Shown here: positions 7,921-16,663 of the stretch, in pieces
How positions within the stretch are numbered: the stretch's first letter is position 1
Layout: each line of letters starts with the position of its first letter
Assembly: GCA_965224795.1 (NCBI GenBank)
Contig: CBDDAE010000001.1
Span: 1,674,001-1,738,000, forward strand
Length of the DNA stretch: 64,000 nt
DNA from: NVTR01 sp036480115
GTDB taxonomy: Bacteria; Pseudomonadota; Alphaproteobacteria; Rhodobacterales; Rhodobacteraceae
Direction of reading: 5' to 3'
The notes under the pieces: model-generated
What the model was told of the DNA's origin: nothing
The model's input: only the letters and a program-made list of their open reading frames with translations
Databases searched by the model: none
Translations under genes and position numbers: made by a program

Positions 7921-9788
7921 CAAGCTGAACGTTTTCGGTTGGCCTGTTTCAGCTTTGCCAGGATAAGCGTTAGTGCGGCTGGAGTCATGCCCTCTATCCG
8001 GGCTGCCTGTGCTAAAGTTGCAGGGCGTACCAGAGTCAGCTTCTTTACCAACTCATTCGATAGCCCGCCAAGGCCACTATACTGAAAATCAACAGGTATT
8101 TGATGCTTTTCGTCCCTACTCAACGCTTCAACATCCTTCTTTTGCCGAAGTATGTAGTTGGCATATAGCGCATCCCGTTCCACTTGAACGCGTATGTCTT
8201 TACTTACATCACCCAGAACTGGATCAAGCTGCACTAGCTGAGAAAATTCTACGTCAGGGAACGCCAGCAGTTGTAAGCCGGTACGACGGCTACCATCGTT
8301 ACTAACTTTAATGCCCACAGATGTTGCGTTCTGTGGGGTAAATGTCTTTGCCTCCAACAGTTTTGTAGCGCTTTCCAACGCTTCTATCTTGCTGAGAAAG
8401 CTTATTTTCCTACCTTCCGACACGCAGCCCAGTTCAATCCCTAAAGGAGTCATCCGTTGATCAGCATTGTCCGCGCGCAAAGACAGCCTAAATTCCGCCC
8501 GCGATGTAAACATTCTGTAAGGTTCGGTAACGCCACGAGTAATCAAATCATCAATCATAACGCCAATGTATGAGGTAGACCTGCTAAACAGCACACTTGG
8601 TTGTTGCAAAGCCCGCCGCGCCGCATTCAGCCCGGCCACCAAACCCTGCGCTGCGGCCTCTTCATACCCTGTTGTGCCATTGATCTGTCCAGCCAAATAC
8701 AGGCCGGGAATATCTTTAATCTCTAGTTTTGGTCCCAGCGCCCGTGGGTCAATATAATCATACTCAATTGCATAGCCTGGTTGAGTAATCTCTGCGTTTT
8801 CAAGGCCTTGTATTGAGTTCACATAAGCTATCTGTACTTCTAACGGCAGTGATGTGGAAATACCGTTAGGATAAACCGTATCGTCCGTCAGCCCTTCTGG
8901 CTCCAAAAATATTTGGTGCGAAGATTTGTCGGAAAACCTTACAATCTTATCTTCGATTGAGGGACAATATCGGGGCCCAACGCCATCAATGCTTCCGCCA
9001 AAAAGTGCTGATTTGGATAGGTTCTTGTTGATAATCGCGTGAGTGTTTTCATTTGTATGGGTAATTCCACAGCTGACCTGTGCCGCAACTGGACCATTGG
9101 AAAGAAACGAAAACATTGTAGGTGTGCTGTCGCCCGGCTGCATTTCCAGCAGATCCCAATTAATCGTTCGGCCGTTCAAACGTGGCGGAGTACCGGTTTT
9201 TAGGCGCCCCAGGTTTAGCCCGTAGCTGTCAATTCTTTCTGCCAGCCTAATAGAAGAGTTATCTCCAATCCGACCACCTGGCCGGGATTCCTGGCCAATA
9301 TGGATAACACCTCGCAAAAATGTCCCGACCGTAAGAACTACCGAATTCGAAGTAATTTCAGTCCCATCGTCCAAAACGACACCAGAGACTTCGCCGCCAT
9401 GCTGGATCAGATCAACAACTTCGGCCTCAACAATTGTTATGTTTTCCTGAGCGTTTACCAATTTCTGGATGGCCGCACGATACAATTTTCGATCGGTTTG
9501 CGCCCTTGGTCCCTGTACTGCCGGACCCTTGCGCCTGTTCAGTAGGCGAAACTGAATGCCGGCCTTATCTGCAGCAAGTCCCATAATGCCATCCAAAGCA
9601 TCAATTTCGCGCACCAGATGTCCCTTACCAAGGCCACCGATTGCAGGATTACAAGACATCACGCCAATTGCAGACTTTTTCAATGTAATAAGGGCAGTTC
9701 TGGCACCAAGACGTGCTGCCGCATGGGCCGCATCGACACCGGCATGCCCGCCGCCAACTACAATTACATCAAAGCCCTGATGTTTCAC
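7920..9788 (-). CDS. mnmG: tRNA uridine-5-carboxymethylaminomethyl modification enzyme MnmG (GidA)
   Basis: This FAD protein acts with MnmE on wobble U34 of several tRNAs. It has the dinucleotide-binding motif VVGGGHAGVDAAHAAARLG, the GidA signatures CNPAIGGLGKGHLVREIDALDG and LKTGTPPRL, and the GYEEAAAQGL motif. I place the start at GTG 9788, giving MKHQGFDVIVVGGG (622 residues), with AGGAG eight bases upstream. An ATG at 9815 would overlap mnmE and lacks a good ribosome site. The chosen GTG lies inside a parS palindrome. mnmE ends 11 bases upstream. Confidence 0.96.
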   Translation of the reverse strand: MKHQGFDVIVVGGGHAGVDAAHAAARLGARTALITLKKSAIGVMSCNPAIGGLGKGHLVREIDALDGIMGLAADKAGIQFRLLNRRKGPAVQGPRAQTDRKLYRAAIQKLVNAQENITIVEAEVVDLIQHGGEVSGVVLDDGTEITSNSVVLTVGTFLRGVIHIGQESRPGGRIGDNSSIRLAERIDSYGLNLGRLKTGTPPRLNGRTINWDLLEMQPGDSTPTMFSFLSNGPVAAQVSCGITHTNENTHAIINKNLSKSALFGGSIDGVGPRYCPSIEDKIVRFSDKSSHQIFLEPEGLTDDTVYPNGISTSLPLEVQIAYVNSIQGLENAEITQPGYAIEYDYIDPRALGPKLEIKDIPGLYLAGQINGTTGYEEAAAQGLVAGLNAARRALQQPSVLFSRSTSYIGVMIDDLITRGVTEPYRMFTSRAEFRLSLRADNADQRMTPLGIELGCVSEGRKISFLSKIEALESATKLLEAKTFTPQNATSVGIKVSNDGSRRTGLQLLAFPDVEFSQLVQLDPVLGDVSKDIRVQVERDALYANYILRQKKDVEALSRDEKHQIPVDFQYSGLGGLSNELVKKLTLVRPATLAQAARIEGMTPAALTLILAKLKQANRKRSA

Positions 9789-9796
9789 GTGAAACA
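9781..9796. promoter_or_regulatory. parS: parS site, perfect 16-bp palindrome, over the mnmG start
   Basis: This is a second exact copy of TGTTTCACGTGAAACA, 1.9 kb from the first. The GTG taken as the mnmG start codon (9788-9786) is the centre-right part of the palindrome on the minus strand, so the site also forms the translation start region. Confidence 0.93.
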
Positions 9797-9799
9797 CTC

Positions 9800-11089
9800 C
9801 TACTTCCCAACACAAAAACTAGAGAATATCTCATCCAATATATGTTCAACGTCCACGAGTCCAACTAGAGAATCTAGCGACCGTATAGCTGAGCGCAGCT
9901 CTTCCGCACCAATCTCGGCCCGTTCACCGCCGTGAGCTATTTCCACTAATGCTGCGTCAATATTTGCAATCGCTGCTTCAATCGCCAGCCGGTGGCGTTC
10001 CCTGGTAGCAGTTGCTGCCATGGCAGCCCGGTTTTCCAAAATTTCTGTGATTCGGTCAATGAGCCTGGAAATACCTTTTCCAGTTATTCCAGATACTCCA
10101 TCATCCGTTTCAGAAACCAAATCAGCCTTACCCGATACCCGTATATCGTGCATACTTGGTTCCAGCATACTAAATGTAGTTGTATCGCTATCTAGAAAAA
10201 CCCGTAGATCAGCATTTCTAGCCCGCTCTATAGCCCGTTCAATACCAATAGATTCAATCTTATCTTTTGCTTCACGCAGCCCCGCAGTGTCCAAAAATGT
10301 TACTGGCAAGCCGTGCAATTCCATCCGAACTTCAATGACATCACGTGTTGTTCCGGCTATTTCTGATGTTATCGCCGCCTCCCGGCCCGCCAGTGCATTC
10401 AACAGAGTAGACTTACCTGCGTTGGGTGCCCCTACTATTGCGACTTCAAACCCATCTCGGATACGTTCGGCGATCACAGCACCTTTTGCTTCGTGCATAA
10501 GGGTTGATCTAACGCTATCCAGCAAATTTTTAACCTCCGGATGTACGTTCACCGGAACTTCTTCATCTACAAAATCAATTGTGGCTTCCAGCAAAGCGCT
10601 AGCACGGATAAGTTTAGTTCGCCAAAGCTCTGCTTGTTTTCCCAGCGCCCCTGACAAAACCCGCATGGCCTGTTTACGTTGAGATTCTGTTTCAGAATCG
10701 ATCAAATCAGCCAGGCCTTCGATCTGGGCCAGATCCAGTCGATTATTTTCAAGCGCGCGGCGACTGAATTCCCCGGCCTCAGCAAGCCTTAGGCCTTTCA
10801 TGTCCCCAAGTACCTGCAATACAGCTTTCACGATTGCCGTACTGCCATGTAGGTGAAATTCAACAGTATCTTCACCGGTAAAGCTGTGTCCCTTTGCAAA
10901 GGAAATAACCAGTGCCTGATCCAGTATATCCCCGTCAGGCCTAACCAGGGTTCTAACCGATGCATGTCGCGCCGCCGGCAATGAACCAGTAAGCGCCTCG
11001 CCCGCTGCCCAGGCATCTGGCCCGGAAATCCGGACTACCGCTACACCGGATTTTCCCGGCGCAGACGCGACTGCATAAATGGTGTCCAT
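9800..11089 (-). CDS. mnmE: tRNA modification GTPase MnmE (TrmE)
   Basis: This 429-residue protein has the N-terminal tetrahydrofolate-binding domain (about 1-118), a helical domain and an inserted G domain with G1 GAPNAGKST (220-228), G2 GTTRD and G3 DTAGLR, and it ends in the C-terminal motif CVGK, whose Cys is characteristic. The G4 position reads SGKADL, with Gly instead of the Asn of NKxD. MnmE forms the U34-modifying complex with MnmG, the next gene downstream. rho ends 31 bases upstream, so rho-mnmE-mnmG-rsmG-parA-parB may be one transcript. Confidence 0.97.
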   Translation of the reverse strand: MDTIYAVASAPGKSGVAVVRISGPDAWAAGEALTGSLPAARHASVRTLVRPDGDILDQALVISFAKGHSFTGEDTVEFHLHGSTAIVKAVLQVLGDMKGLRLAEAGEFSRRALENNRLDLAQIEGLADLIDSETESQRKQAMRVLSGALGKQAELWRTKLIRASALLEATIDFVDEEVPVNVHPEVKNLLDSVRSTLMHEAKGAVIAERIRDGFEVAIVGAPNAGKSTLLNALAGREAAITSEIAGTTRDVIEVRMELHGLPVTFLDTAGLREAKDKIESIGIERAIERARNADLRVFLDSDTTTFSMLEPSMHDIRVSGKADLVSETDDGVSGITGKGISRLIDRITEILENRAAMAATATRERHRLAIEAAIANIDAALVEIAHGGERAEIGAEELRSAIRSLDSLVGLVDVEHILDEIFSSFCVGK

Positions 11090-11120
11090 ATCAACTTAAC
11101 CAATTGATATTAAATCATAA

Positions 11121-12392
11121 TCAGGCGTTCATAGAATCAAAGAACTCATCATTCGATTTGGTTTGTTTCAGTTTCGAAATCAGAAATTCAATCGCATCCG
11201 TCGTACCCATTGGGTTTAAGATACGCCGCAACACATAGGTTTTTTGTAGGTTCACCTTGTCAATAATAAGCTCTTCCTTGCGGGTACCCGATTTAAGAAT
11301 ATCCATCGCAGGATATGTCCGCTTATCGGCAATTTTACGATCCAGAATTATTTCACTGTTACCCGTGCCTTTGAATTCTTCAAAGATCACTTCATCCATA
11401 CGGCTGCCTGTATCGATCAAGGCAGTAGCAATGATGGTAAGGGAACCACCTTCTTCGATGTTTCGTGCAGCGCCGAAAAACCGTTTTGGCCGCTGTAGGG
11501 CATTTGCATCGACACCGCCTGTCAGGACCTTGCCAGACGACGGTACAACCGTATTAAAGGCACGACCAAGGCGGGTAATTGAATCCAGCAAGATGACAAC
11601 ATCGCGTTTGTGCTCAACCAGTCGCTTGGCTTTCTCGATAACCATTTCGGCCACTGCAACGTGCCGACTGGCTGGTTCGTCGAAAGTAGAAGAAATAACT
11701 TCTCCCTTCACTGAGCGCTGCATATCCGTAACTTCTTCTGGACGTTCATCAATCAACAACACAATCAGATAAATTTCCGGATGGTTGATCTCAAGCGAAT
11801 GCGCAATATTCTGCAGGATCACAGTTTTACCAGTACGGGGCGGTGCCACGATAAGTGAACGCTGCCCTTTGCCAATTGGTGCCACCAGGTCAATAATCCG
11901 GGCGGTGCGATCCTTAATTGTGGGATCTTCAATTTCCATCTTCAACCGTTCATCCGGGTAAAGCGGCGTCAAATTGTCGAAGTTGATTTTATGTTGGGCT
12001 TTTTCCGGGTCTTCAAAGTTAATCAAAGTAACCTTGGTAATGGCAAAATATCGTTCATTTTCCTGCGGTGCCTGAATTACACCATCCACAGTATCACCAG
12101 TACGCAATGCCAGCTGCCTGATCATTTCGGGGGAAACGTAGATATCATCCGGGCCAGGCAAATAATTTGCTTCTGGTGAACGCAAAAACCCAAACCCATC
12201 CTGCAATACTTCTAGGGCGCCGTCGCCCGAAATCTCCCAGCCATCTTCTGCGCGTTCTTTCAAGATCGAGAACATCATCTCGCCTTTACGCATAGTCGAA
12301 GCATTTTCGATTTCTAGTTCTTCAGCCACCGCAAGCAAATCTTTTGGGGATTTTGCTTTCAGCTCAGCCAGAGTCAAACTTTCTAAGGTCAT
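11121..12392 (-). CDS. rho: Transcription termination factor Rho
   Basis: This 423-residue hexameric RNA helicase has the N-terminal Rho domain (TLAELKAKSPKDL), the OSB-type RNA-binding domain with DGFGFLRSPEANYLPGPDDIYVSP, Walker A APPRTGKT (183-190), Walker B VVILLDSITRLGRAFN and the Q/R-loop region GGVDANALQRPKRFFGAARNIEEGGSLT. It is the first clear promoter-proximal gene of the minus-strand run down to parB. A candidate promoter lies in the 118-bp gap to hemJ. Confidence 0.97.
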   Translation of the reverse strand: MTLESLTLAELKAKSPKDLLAVAEELEIENASTMRKGEMMFSILKERAEDGWEISGDGALEVLQDGFGFLRSPEANYLPGPDDIYVSPEMIRQLALRTGDTVDGVIQAPQENERYFAITKVTLINFEDPEKAQHKINFDNLTPLYPDERLKMEIEDPTIKDRTARIIDLVAPIGKGQRSLIVAPPRTGKTVILQNIAHSLEINHPEIYLIVLLIDERPEEVTDMQRSVKGEVISSTFDEPASRHVAVAEMVIEKAKRLVEHKRDVVILLDSITRLGRAFNTVVPSSGKVLTGGVDANALQRPKRFFGAARNIEEGGSLTIIATALIDTGSRMDEVIFEEFKGTGNSEIILDRKIADKRTYPAMDILKSGTRKEELIIDKVNLQKTYVLRRILNPMGTTDAIEFLISKLKQTKSNDEFFDSMNA

Positions 12393-12475
12393 AGGGATTT
12401 CCAGATACAGGAACAGTAGCAGCCTGTTATTTTTAAAGTATGGGATTAAACACAGTCGGACGACCGCTGCACGGT

Positions 12476-12504
12476 TAGATAAAGGTGCCCGTTCAATGAG
12501 TCAA
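12476..12504 (-). promoter_or_regulatory. Candidate promoter for rho
   Basis: On the minus strand TTGACT (12504-12499) and TATCTA (12481-12476) are separated by 17 bases, about 85 bases before the rho ATG and just after the hemJ stop. The -35 is close to consensus and the -10 is weak. Confidence 0.4.
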
Positions 12505-12510
12505 CGCTTG

Positions 12511-12963
12511 TTAGAATGGTCGTGCAATTACTGAAATAACAATGATTACCAAAAGAATTGTTGGAACTTCATTCATAATTCTGAATTGTCGTCCAGTCAC
12601 TGTTGATTCCCCGGCCAGAAATTCTTTTCGTCGCTTTCCAAGCCAATGATGAAACCAAGTCATAATCAAAACAGCTGCTGCCTTCGTCCAAGGCCAAATG
12701 AATGCCCAATCCACAATCCCGGGTGTAAAAACCAGTGCCAAGCCAAAAACCCAGGTCGCAATCATGGCTGGGTTCATGATTGCCCTAAATAGCCTAAGCT
12801 CCATCAACTGGAACAGCTGGCTGGTTTTTTTATCCTGACCAGCCTGTTCAGCGTGGTACACAAATAATCTGGGTAAATAGAACAACCCGGCCATCCAAGC
12901 GACGACAGATATCACATGGGCAGATTTCACCCATGGATAGTACGATGTCAGAAATTCAATCAT
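12511..12963 (-). CDS. hemJ: Protoporphyrinogen IX oxidase HemJ
   Basis: This 150-residue membrane protein has about four transmembrane segments (first about 10-30) and the N-terminal stretch YYPWVKSAHVISVVAWMAGLFYLPRLFVYH, whose His near residue 17 is conserved in HemJ (UPF0093). HemJ oxidises protoporphyrinogen IX to protoporphyrin IX in bacteria without HemG or HemY-type oxidases. It borders the candidate origin region. Confidence 0.93.
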   Translation of the reverse strand: MIEFLTSYYPWVKSAHVISVVAWMAGLFYLPRLFVYHAEQAGQDKKTSQLFQLMELRLFRAIMNPAMIATWVFGLALVFTPGIVDWAFIWPWTKAAAVLIMTWFHHWLGKRRKEFLAGESTVTGRQFRIMNEVPTILLVIIVISVIARPF

Positions 12964-13375
12964 CAGCCCTTAGATTTCATTTTACGAAGCCCATTGTCTA
13001 TCTAAATATATATATAGATTAAAAGAAGGATGTTGTTTTAGTAGGTTCTGTGGATACCGGGATTACTTTATTAACCACAAAAACAACCACAGGGATAAGT
13101 TGAAACGTGTTTATCTACAGGAAACCAAAATTTGAAATAAAACATATTTATTACAATTAGTTATACAATTTTCATTTTAGAAAACATGGGGATAAAAGCT
13201 GGATAAGGTACAAATTTTTGTTTTGCCAACAACCATAATTTTTCCTAATTCGTTGTGTATAATCTGAGGGCAAAACTTGACAAACATCCACCTTATCCAG
13301 ATCAAAAACCAGCATGGCAGTTTTCCCCAGTACCCCCCACAGGTTGTCAGCCGATTCCCCCACAGAGATATCCAA
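12964..13375. other. oriC: Candidate chromosomal replication origin (oriC) between hemJ and maf
   Basis: This 412-bp gap has no gene and is very AT-rich (13141-13200 contains 13 G/C in 60 by hand count). Five 9-mers are one mismatch from the DnaA box TTATCCACA: 13049-13057 (minus), 13071-13079, 13111-13119, 13187-13195 (minus) and 13293-13301. A weaker one is at 13198-13206 (minus), and a GANTC methylation site is at 13353-13357. Known context: in Caulobacter the origin lies just upstream of the maf-aroE-coaE-dnaQ block, and here that same block starts at the right edge. parS sites and parAB lie within 7 kb. The identification is inferred from these points together. Confidence 0.7.
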
Positions 13376-13975
13376 ATGACTCTACCGATTATTCTGGCAT
13401 CAGGTTCAAAAATAAGACACGCGCTTTTGAAAAACGCGGGTGTTTTACTAAGCACCATGCCCGCACGGGTTGACGAAAGTGCTATTCGGCAAGCCATGCA
13501 GAAGGATAGGGCGATACCGAGGGACATTGCCGATACGTTAGCAGAATCCAAGGCACGTAAAGTCAGTGACCGCAATCCAGACGCCTTGGTAATCGGTTGT
13601 GATCAGGTTCTGGATTTTAAGGGCAATATTCTGGAAAAAGCCCGTGATCCAAAAAATGCCTTAGAAATTTTACAACGCTTAGCCGGACAGCAACATTGTT
13701 TGTATTCAGCTGCAGTTATTTACCAAGGTGGCCGACCGCAATGGCGTCACATCGGTAAAGTGAAAGTCAGCATGCGACATACATCGGCGGGATACTTACA
13801 AGATTATGTCGATCGAAACTGGGAAAGTATCAAGTTTTCGGTTGGGTGCTACCACCTGGAGGAAGAAGGCGCGCGATTGATTTCAAGCGTTGAAGGTGAT
13901 TATTTCACGGTTCTTGGTCTGCCTTTGATAGAAGTGTTACACTACCTGACCAAAACAGGAGCGTTGCCCGGATGA
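13376..13975 (+). CDS. maf: Maf family nucleotide pyrophosphatase
   Basis: This 199-residue protein starts with LPIILASGSKIRHALLKNAG and has the VIGCDQVLDF core containing the catalytic Asp, and ESIKFSVGCYHLEEEG near the C-terminus. Maf proteins hydrolyse dTTP/UTP or modified nucleotides to monophosphates. I cannot assign the YhdE or YceF specificity. I chose the ATG at 13376, which gives the family N-terminus; an upstream in-frame start at 13277 would run into the presumed origin. aroE overlaps its stop by 4 bases. Confidence 0.92.
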   Translation: MTLPIILASGSKIRHALLKNAGVLLSTMPARVDESAIRQAMQKDRAIPRDIADTLAESKARKVSDRNPDALVIGCDQVLDFKGNILEKARDPKNALEILQRLAGQQHCLYSAAVIYQGGRPQWRHIGKVKVSMRHTSAGYLQDYVDRNWESIKFSVGCYHLEEEGARLISSVEGDYFTVLGLPLIEVLHYLTKTGALPG

Positions 13976-14811
13976 GTAGTAGTAATAGTATACCTTTGGC
14001 GGGCGTTATAGGTTCCCCGGTTGATCATAGCCGATCCCCCGCCCTGCACGCCCACTGGCTGCGCCGATATGGTATTCGTGGCTATTATATCCCGATGGAT
14101 ATTGACCATACAAACCTGGGAGATGCTATTCGGGCGATGCCAAAACTTGGGTTCGTTGGGGCGAATGTCACGGTTCCACATAAAGAAGCGGTGCTGGACC
14201 TGGCAGATATTATTACCGATCGTGCCGCGCTTATTGGAGCGGCCAATACCCTGATATTTCGACCTGATGGCAAAATTCACGCAGACAACACTGATGGATA
14301 TGGGTTTATTGAAAATCTTCGCCAAGGTGCACCTGGCTGGGATCCGAAATCTGGTCCGGCTGCTGTTTTTGGTGCTGGTGGGGCTGCCCGGGCAGTATTG
14401 GCGTCTTTGGTTGATGTGGGTGTGCCTGAAATACGATTGTCTAACAGAACCAAAGCCCGGGCTGATGCACTGCGCGCCGAATTCGGTTCAAAAATTAAAA
14501 TCTATGACTGGGTACAGGCCGGAAATATGTTGGATCAGGCAGCACTGGTTGTGAATGCCAGCGTTTTGGGGATGACTGGCAAACCCGAAATGCGGTTGCC
14601 GCTGGACGCAATGTCAAAAACCGCTGTGGTTTCTGATTTGGTCTACACACCGCTGGATACAGGGCTGCTACAACATGCCTGTAAACTTGGCTGCACCACC
14701 GTGGATGGTGTAGGAATGTTGATCTATCAGGCCGCACCCGCATTTGAACGTTGGTTCGGTGTGCGCCCAGAGGTGGATGAAGAAACCCGGCAAATCGTTT
14801 TAGGGCTGTGA
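13972..14811 (+). CDS. aroE: Shikimate dehydrogenase
   Basis: This 279-residue NADP-dependent enzyme reduces 3-dehydroshikimate in aromatic amino acid synthesis. The substrate motif GVIGSPVDHSRSPALHAHWL, NVTVPHKE with its catalytic Lys, ANTLIFRPDGKIHADNTDGYGF and the nucleotide motif VFGAGGAARAV are all present. The ATG overlaps the maf stop (ATGA). An unusual AGT/AAT-rich start encodes a short Ser/Asn run at residues 2-6. Confidence 0.96.
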   Translation: MSSSNSIPLAGVIGSPVDHSRSPALHAHWLRRYGIRGYYIPMDIDHTNLGDAIRAMPKLGFVGANVTVPHKEAVLDLADIITDRAALIGAANTLIFRPDGKIHADNTDGYGFIENLRQGAPGWDPKSGPAAVFGAGGAARAVLASLVDVGVPEIRLSNRTKARADALRAEFGSKIKIYDWVQAGNMLDQAALVVNASVLGMTGKPEMRLPLDAMSKTAVVSDLVYTPLDTGLLQHACKLGCTTVDGVGMLIYQAAPAFERWFGVRPEVDEETRQIVLGL

Positions 14812-14819
14812 AACATAAA

Positions 14820-15413
14820 ATGCCCTATGTGATTGGGCTAACGGGCTCGATCGGCATGGGTAAAACCACAACAGCGGGCATGTTTGCTGAACAGGGCATC
14901 CCGGTTTGGGATGCAGACGTAGCCGTTGCGCGCTTGTATTCCAATGGTGGAAAAGCCGTACAGGCCATTTCTGACTTATATCCCGGCGCTATTGTAAACG
15001 GTGCTGTAGAGAAAGAGAGGCTACGCGAATGGATTGCCCAGGATAAATCGGCATTGGCGAAAATAGAATCGGCCGTTCATCCACTTGTTGCAGCGGACAG
15101 ACAAAATTTTCTTGAACATACCGACGCGGATATCGTGGTTTTGGATATTCCACTGCTATTTGAAACGGGCGCGCATCAAACGGTTGATTTGGTAGCTGTT
15201 GTGTCAACGACGTTGGATGAACAGCGTTCAAGGGTTCTGGCGCGCCCAAATATGACACAGAAACAATTTGAACTTTTACTGAGCAAACAAATTCCTGACG
15301 CAATAAAAAGATCAAAAGCTGACTACATTATCAGCACTGATACCCTTGTAGGGGCGCGTATAGCAGTGCAGAATCTGATTGTTGATATCAGGGAAAAATT
15401 AGCCAATGCGTGA
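14820..15413 (+). CDS. coaE: Dephospho-CoA kinase
   Basis: The P-loop GLTGSIGMGKTTT near the N-terminus, WDADVAVARLY and DIPLLFETG define CoaE, which phosphorylates dephospho-CoA in the last step of CoA synthesis. I take the ATG at 14820 (197 residues). A GTG at 14808 that overlaps the aroE stop (GTGA) would add four residues and is a realistic alternative, since operon neighbours use the same overlap. dnaQ overlaps the 3' end by 8 bases. Confidence 0.94.
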   Translation: MPYVIGLTGSIGMGKTTTAGMFAEQGIPVWDADVAVARLYSNGGKAVQAISDLYPGAIVNGAVEKERLREWIAQDKSALAKIESAVHPLVAADRQNFLEHTDADIVVLDIPLLFETGAHQTVDLVAVVSTTLDEQRSRVLARPNMTQKQFELLLSKQIPDAIKRSKADYIISTDTLVGARIAVQNLIVDIREKLANA

Positions 15414-16098
15414 AATTGTTTTAGACACAGAAACAACCGGGTTTGATCCGGAAAGCGGCGATCGTATTGTTGAAATTGGTGCGGTTGAATTGCTGAACCA
15501 CATGCCCACCGGGCGAACCTATCATCAATATATTAATCCAAACCGCGCAATGCCTAAGGACGCGTTTGAGGTTCATGGCCTGGGAGACGAGTTTTTACGC
15601 GACAAGCCGGTATTTGCGAAAATTGGTCAAGCATTTTTAGATTTCATCGGTAGTGATCGGCTAGTGATTCATAACGCATCTTTTGATATGAAATTCCTGA
15701 ATGCAGAACTGGGCTGGATGAAGCTTCCGCCGATCCCGCAAAAACAGGCATTGGATACGCTGGCTATTGCCCGAAAAAAGTTTCCTGGATCGCCGGCGTC
15801 GCTAGATGCGTTATGCCGCCGGTTTGGTATTGATAATACATCGCGCACGCTGCACGGCGCGTTGCTGGATAGTGAAATATTGGCCAAAGTCTATCTTGAG
15901 CTGATTGGCGGGCGGCAGCCGGATTTTGGCCTAAGTAGCACCACCGCAGGGGCAACAGATACATCTGATTCAGATGGTTGGCGGCCTCGCCCCAGAGCAA
16001 ACCCGCTTGTACCACGGATCACCAAAGAAGAAACTGCCGCCCATGCCAAATTCATAGACAGTATAGGCGACAGCGCTTTTTGGAAAAAGTTAGGCTAA
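15406..16098 (+). CDS. dnaQ: DNA polymerase III epsilon subunit (3'-5' exonuclease)
   Basis: This 230-residue proofreading subunit has ExoI LDTETTGFD, ExoII region VIHNASFDMKFLNAEL and ExoIII region with HGALLDSEILAKVYLEL. A C-terminal tail follows that, in the family, contacts the alpha subunit. Its last 4 bases overlap the 3' end of secB on the other strand. It closes the maf-aroE-coaE-dnaQ operon, a conserved alphaproteobacterial order. Confidence 0.96.
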   Translation: MREIVLDTETTGFDPESGDRIVEIGAVELLNHMPTGRTYHQYINPNRAMPKDAFEVHGLGDEFLRDKPVFAKIGQAFLDFIGSDRLVIHNASFDMKFLNAELGWMKLPPIPQKQALDTLAIARKKFPGSPASLDALCRRFGIDNTSRTLHGALLDSEILAKVYLELIGGRQPDFGLSSTTAGATDTSDSDGWRPRPRANPLVPRITKEETAAHAKFIDSIGDSAFWKKLG

Positions 16099-16610
16099 GC
16101 TTTGGGTATTTCGGCTTCGGGTTTTGCCGCTTCGGCCTGCTGACGGGCCAAGTTTTGCTTATAAAGCGCAAGCCAGTCAATACTATCCAGGTTCAGCGGT
16201 GGAAATCCGCCATCACGAATAATATCATGAACAATTCGACGGGCGAACGGAAAAATCATCCGCGGGCACTCAATCATAAGAAAGGGGTGCAGCTGTTCAT
16301 TCGGCACGTTTTCAATGTGAAAAATGCCACCGTAATCTAGCTCCATTAAAAACAGGGTGTCTTCTGTTCCCTTGTTCTTAGCGGTGATTTGGAACTTGGT
16401 AAGCACTTCGTACTGATTTTCAGTGGGGCGCTTTTTTCCATCCAGACTAACCTGGACATTCACGTCGGGCGTCATATCCCCGGCGATGCCTTTTTGTGCA
16501 ACTATGTTTTCAAACGACATATCGCGTATAAATTGGCCCAATACCTTCATTTCAATCTGAGGCGGGGTTTCATTCTTTGCAGAACCGTTTTCTTTGGCTT
16601 TATCGGCCAT
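16095..16610 (-). CDS. secB: Protein-export chaperone SecB
   Basis: This 171-residue protein matches SecB: GQFIRDMSFENI near the start, the central YEVLTKFQITAKN, and the C-terminal LHPFLMIECPRMIFPFARRIVHDIIRDGGFPPLNLDSIDW. SecB keeps preproteins unfolded and hands them to SecA. The Glu/Ala-rich tail is typical of alphaproteobacterial members. It is convergent with dnaQ, and fxsA lies 53 bases upstream on the same strand. Confidence 0.97.
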   Translation of the reverse strand: MADKAKENGSAKNETPPQIEMKVLGQFIRDMSFENIVAQKGIAGDMTPDVNVQVSLDGKKRPTENQYEVLTKFQITAKNKGTEDTLFLMELDYGGIFHIENVPNEQLHPFLMIECPRMIFPFARRIVHDIIRDGGFPPLNLDSIDWLALYKQNLARQQAEAAKPEAEIPKA

Positions 16611-16663
16611 TTAGCTTCTCCTGTAAAAACTCGCGCTGGTCCTATCAGGTCGCGCGGCGGGCC

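Noticed and set aside
10130..10145. MnmE G4 motif with Gly for Asn as a sign of a dead GTPase
   Set aside because: G1, G2, G3, the Lys-x-Asp of G4 and the C-terminal CVGK are intact, so one substitution is not evidence of loss of function.
10020..10682. Long plus-strand open frame antisense to mnmE (also 11257-11772 antisense to rho and 2108-2707 antisense to hrcA)
   Set aside because: These are low-complexity Ser/Arg-rich shadows of well-conserved genes, with no ribosome site or family match.
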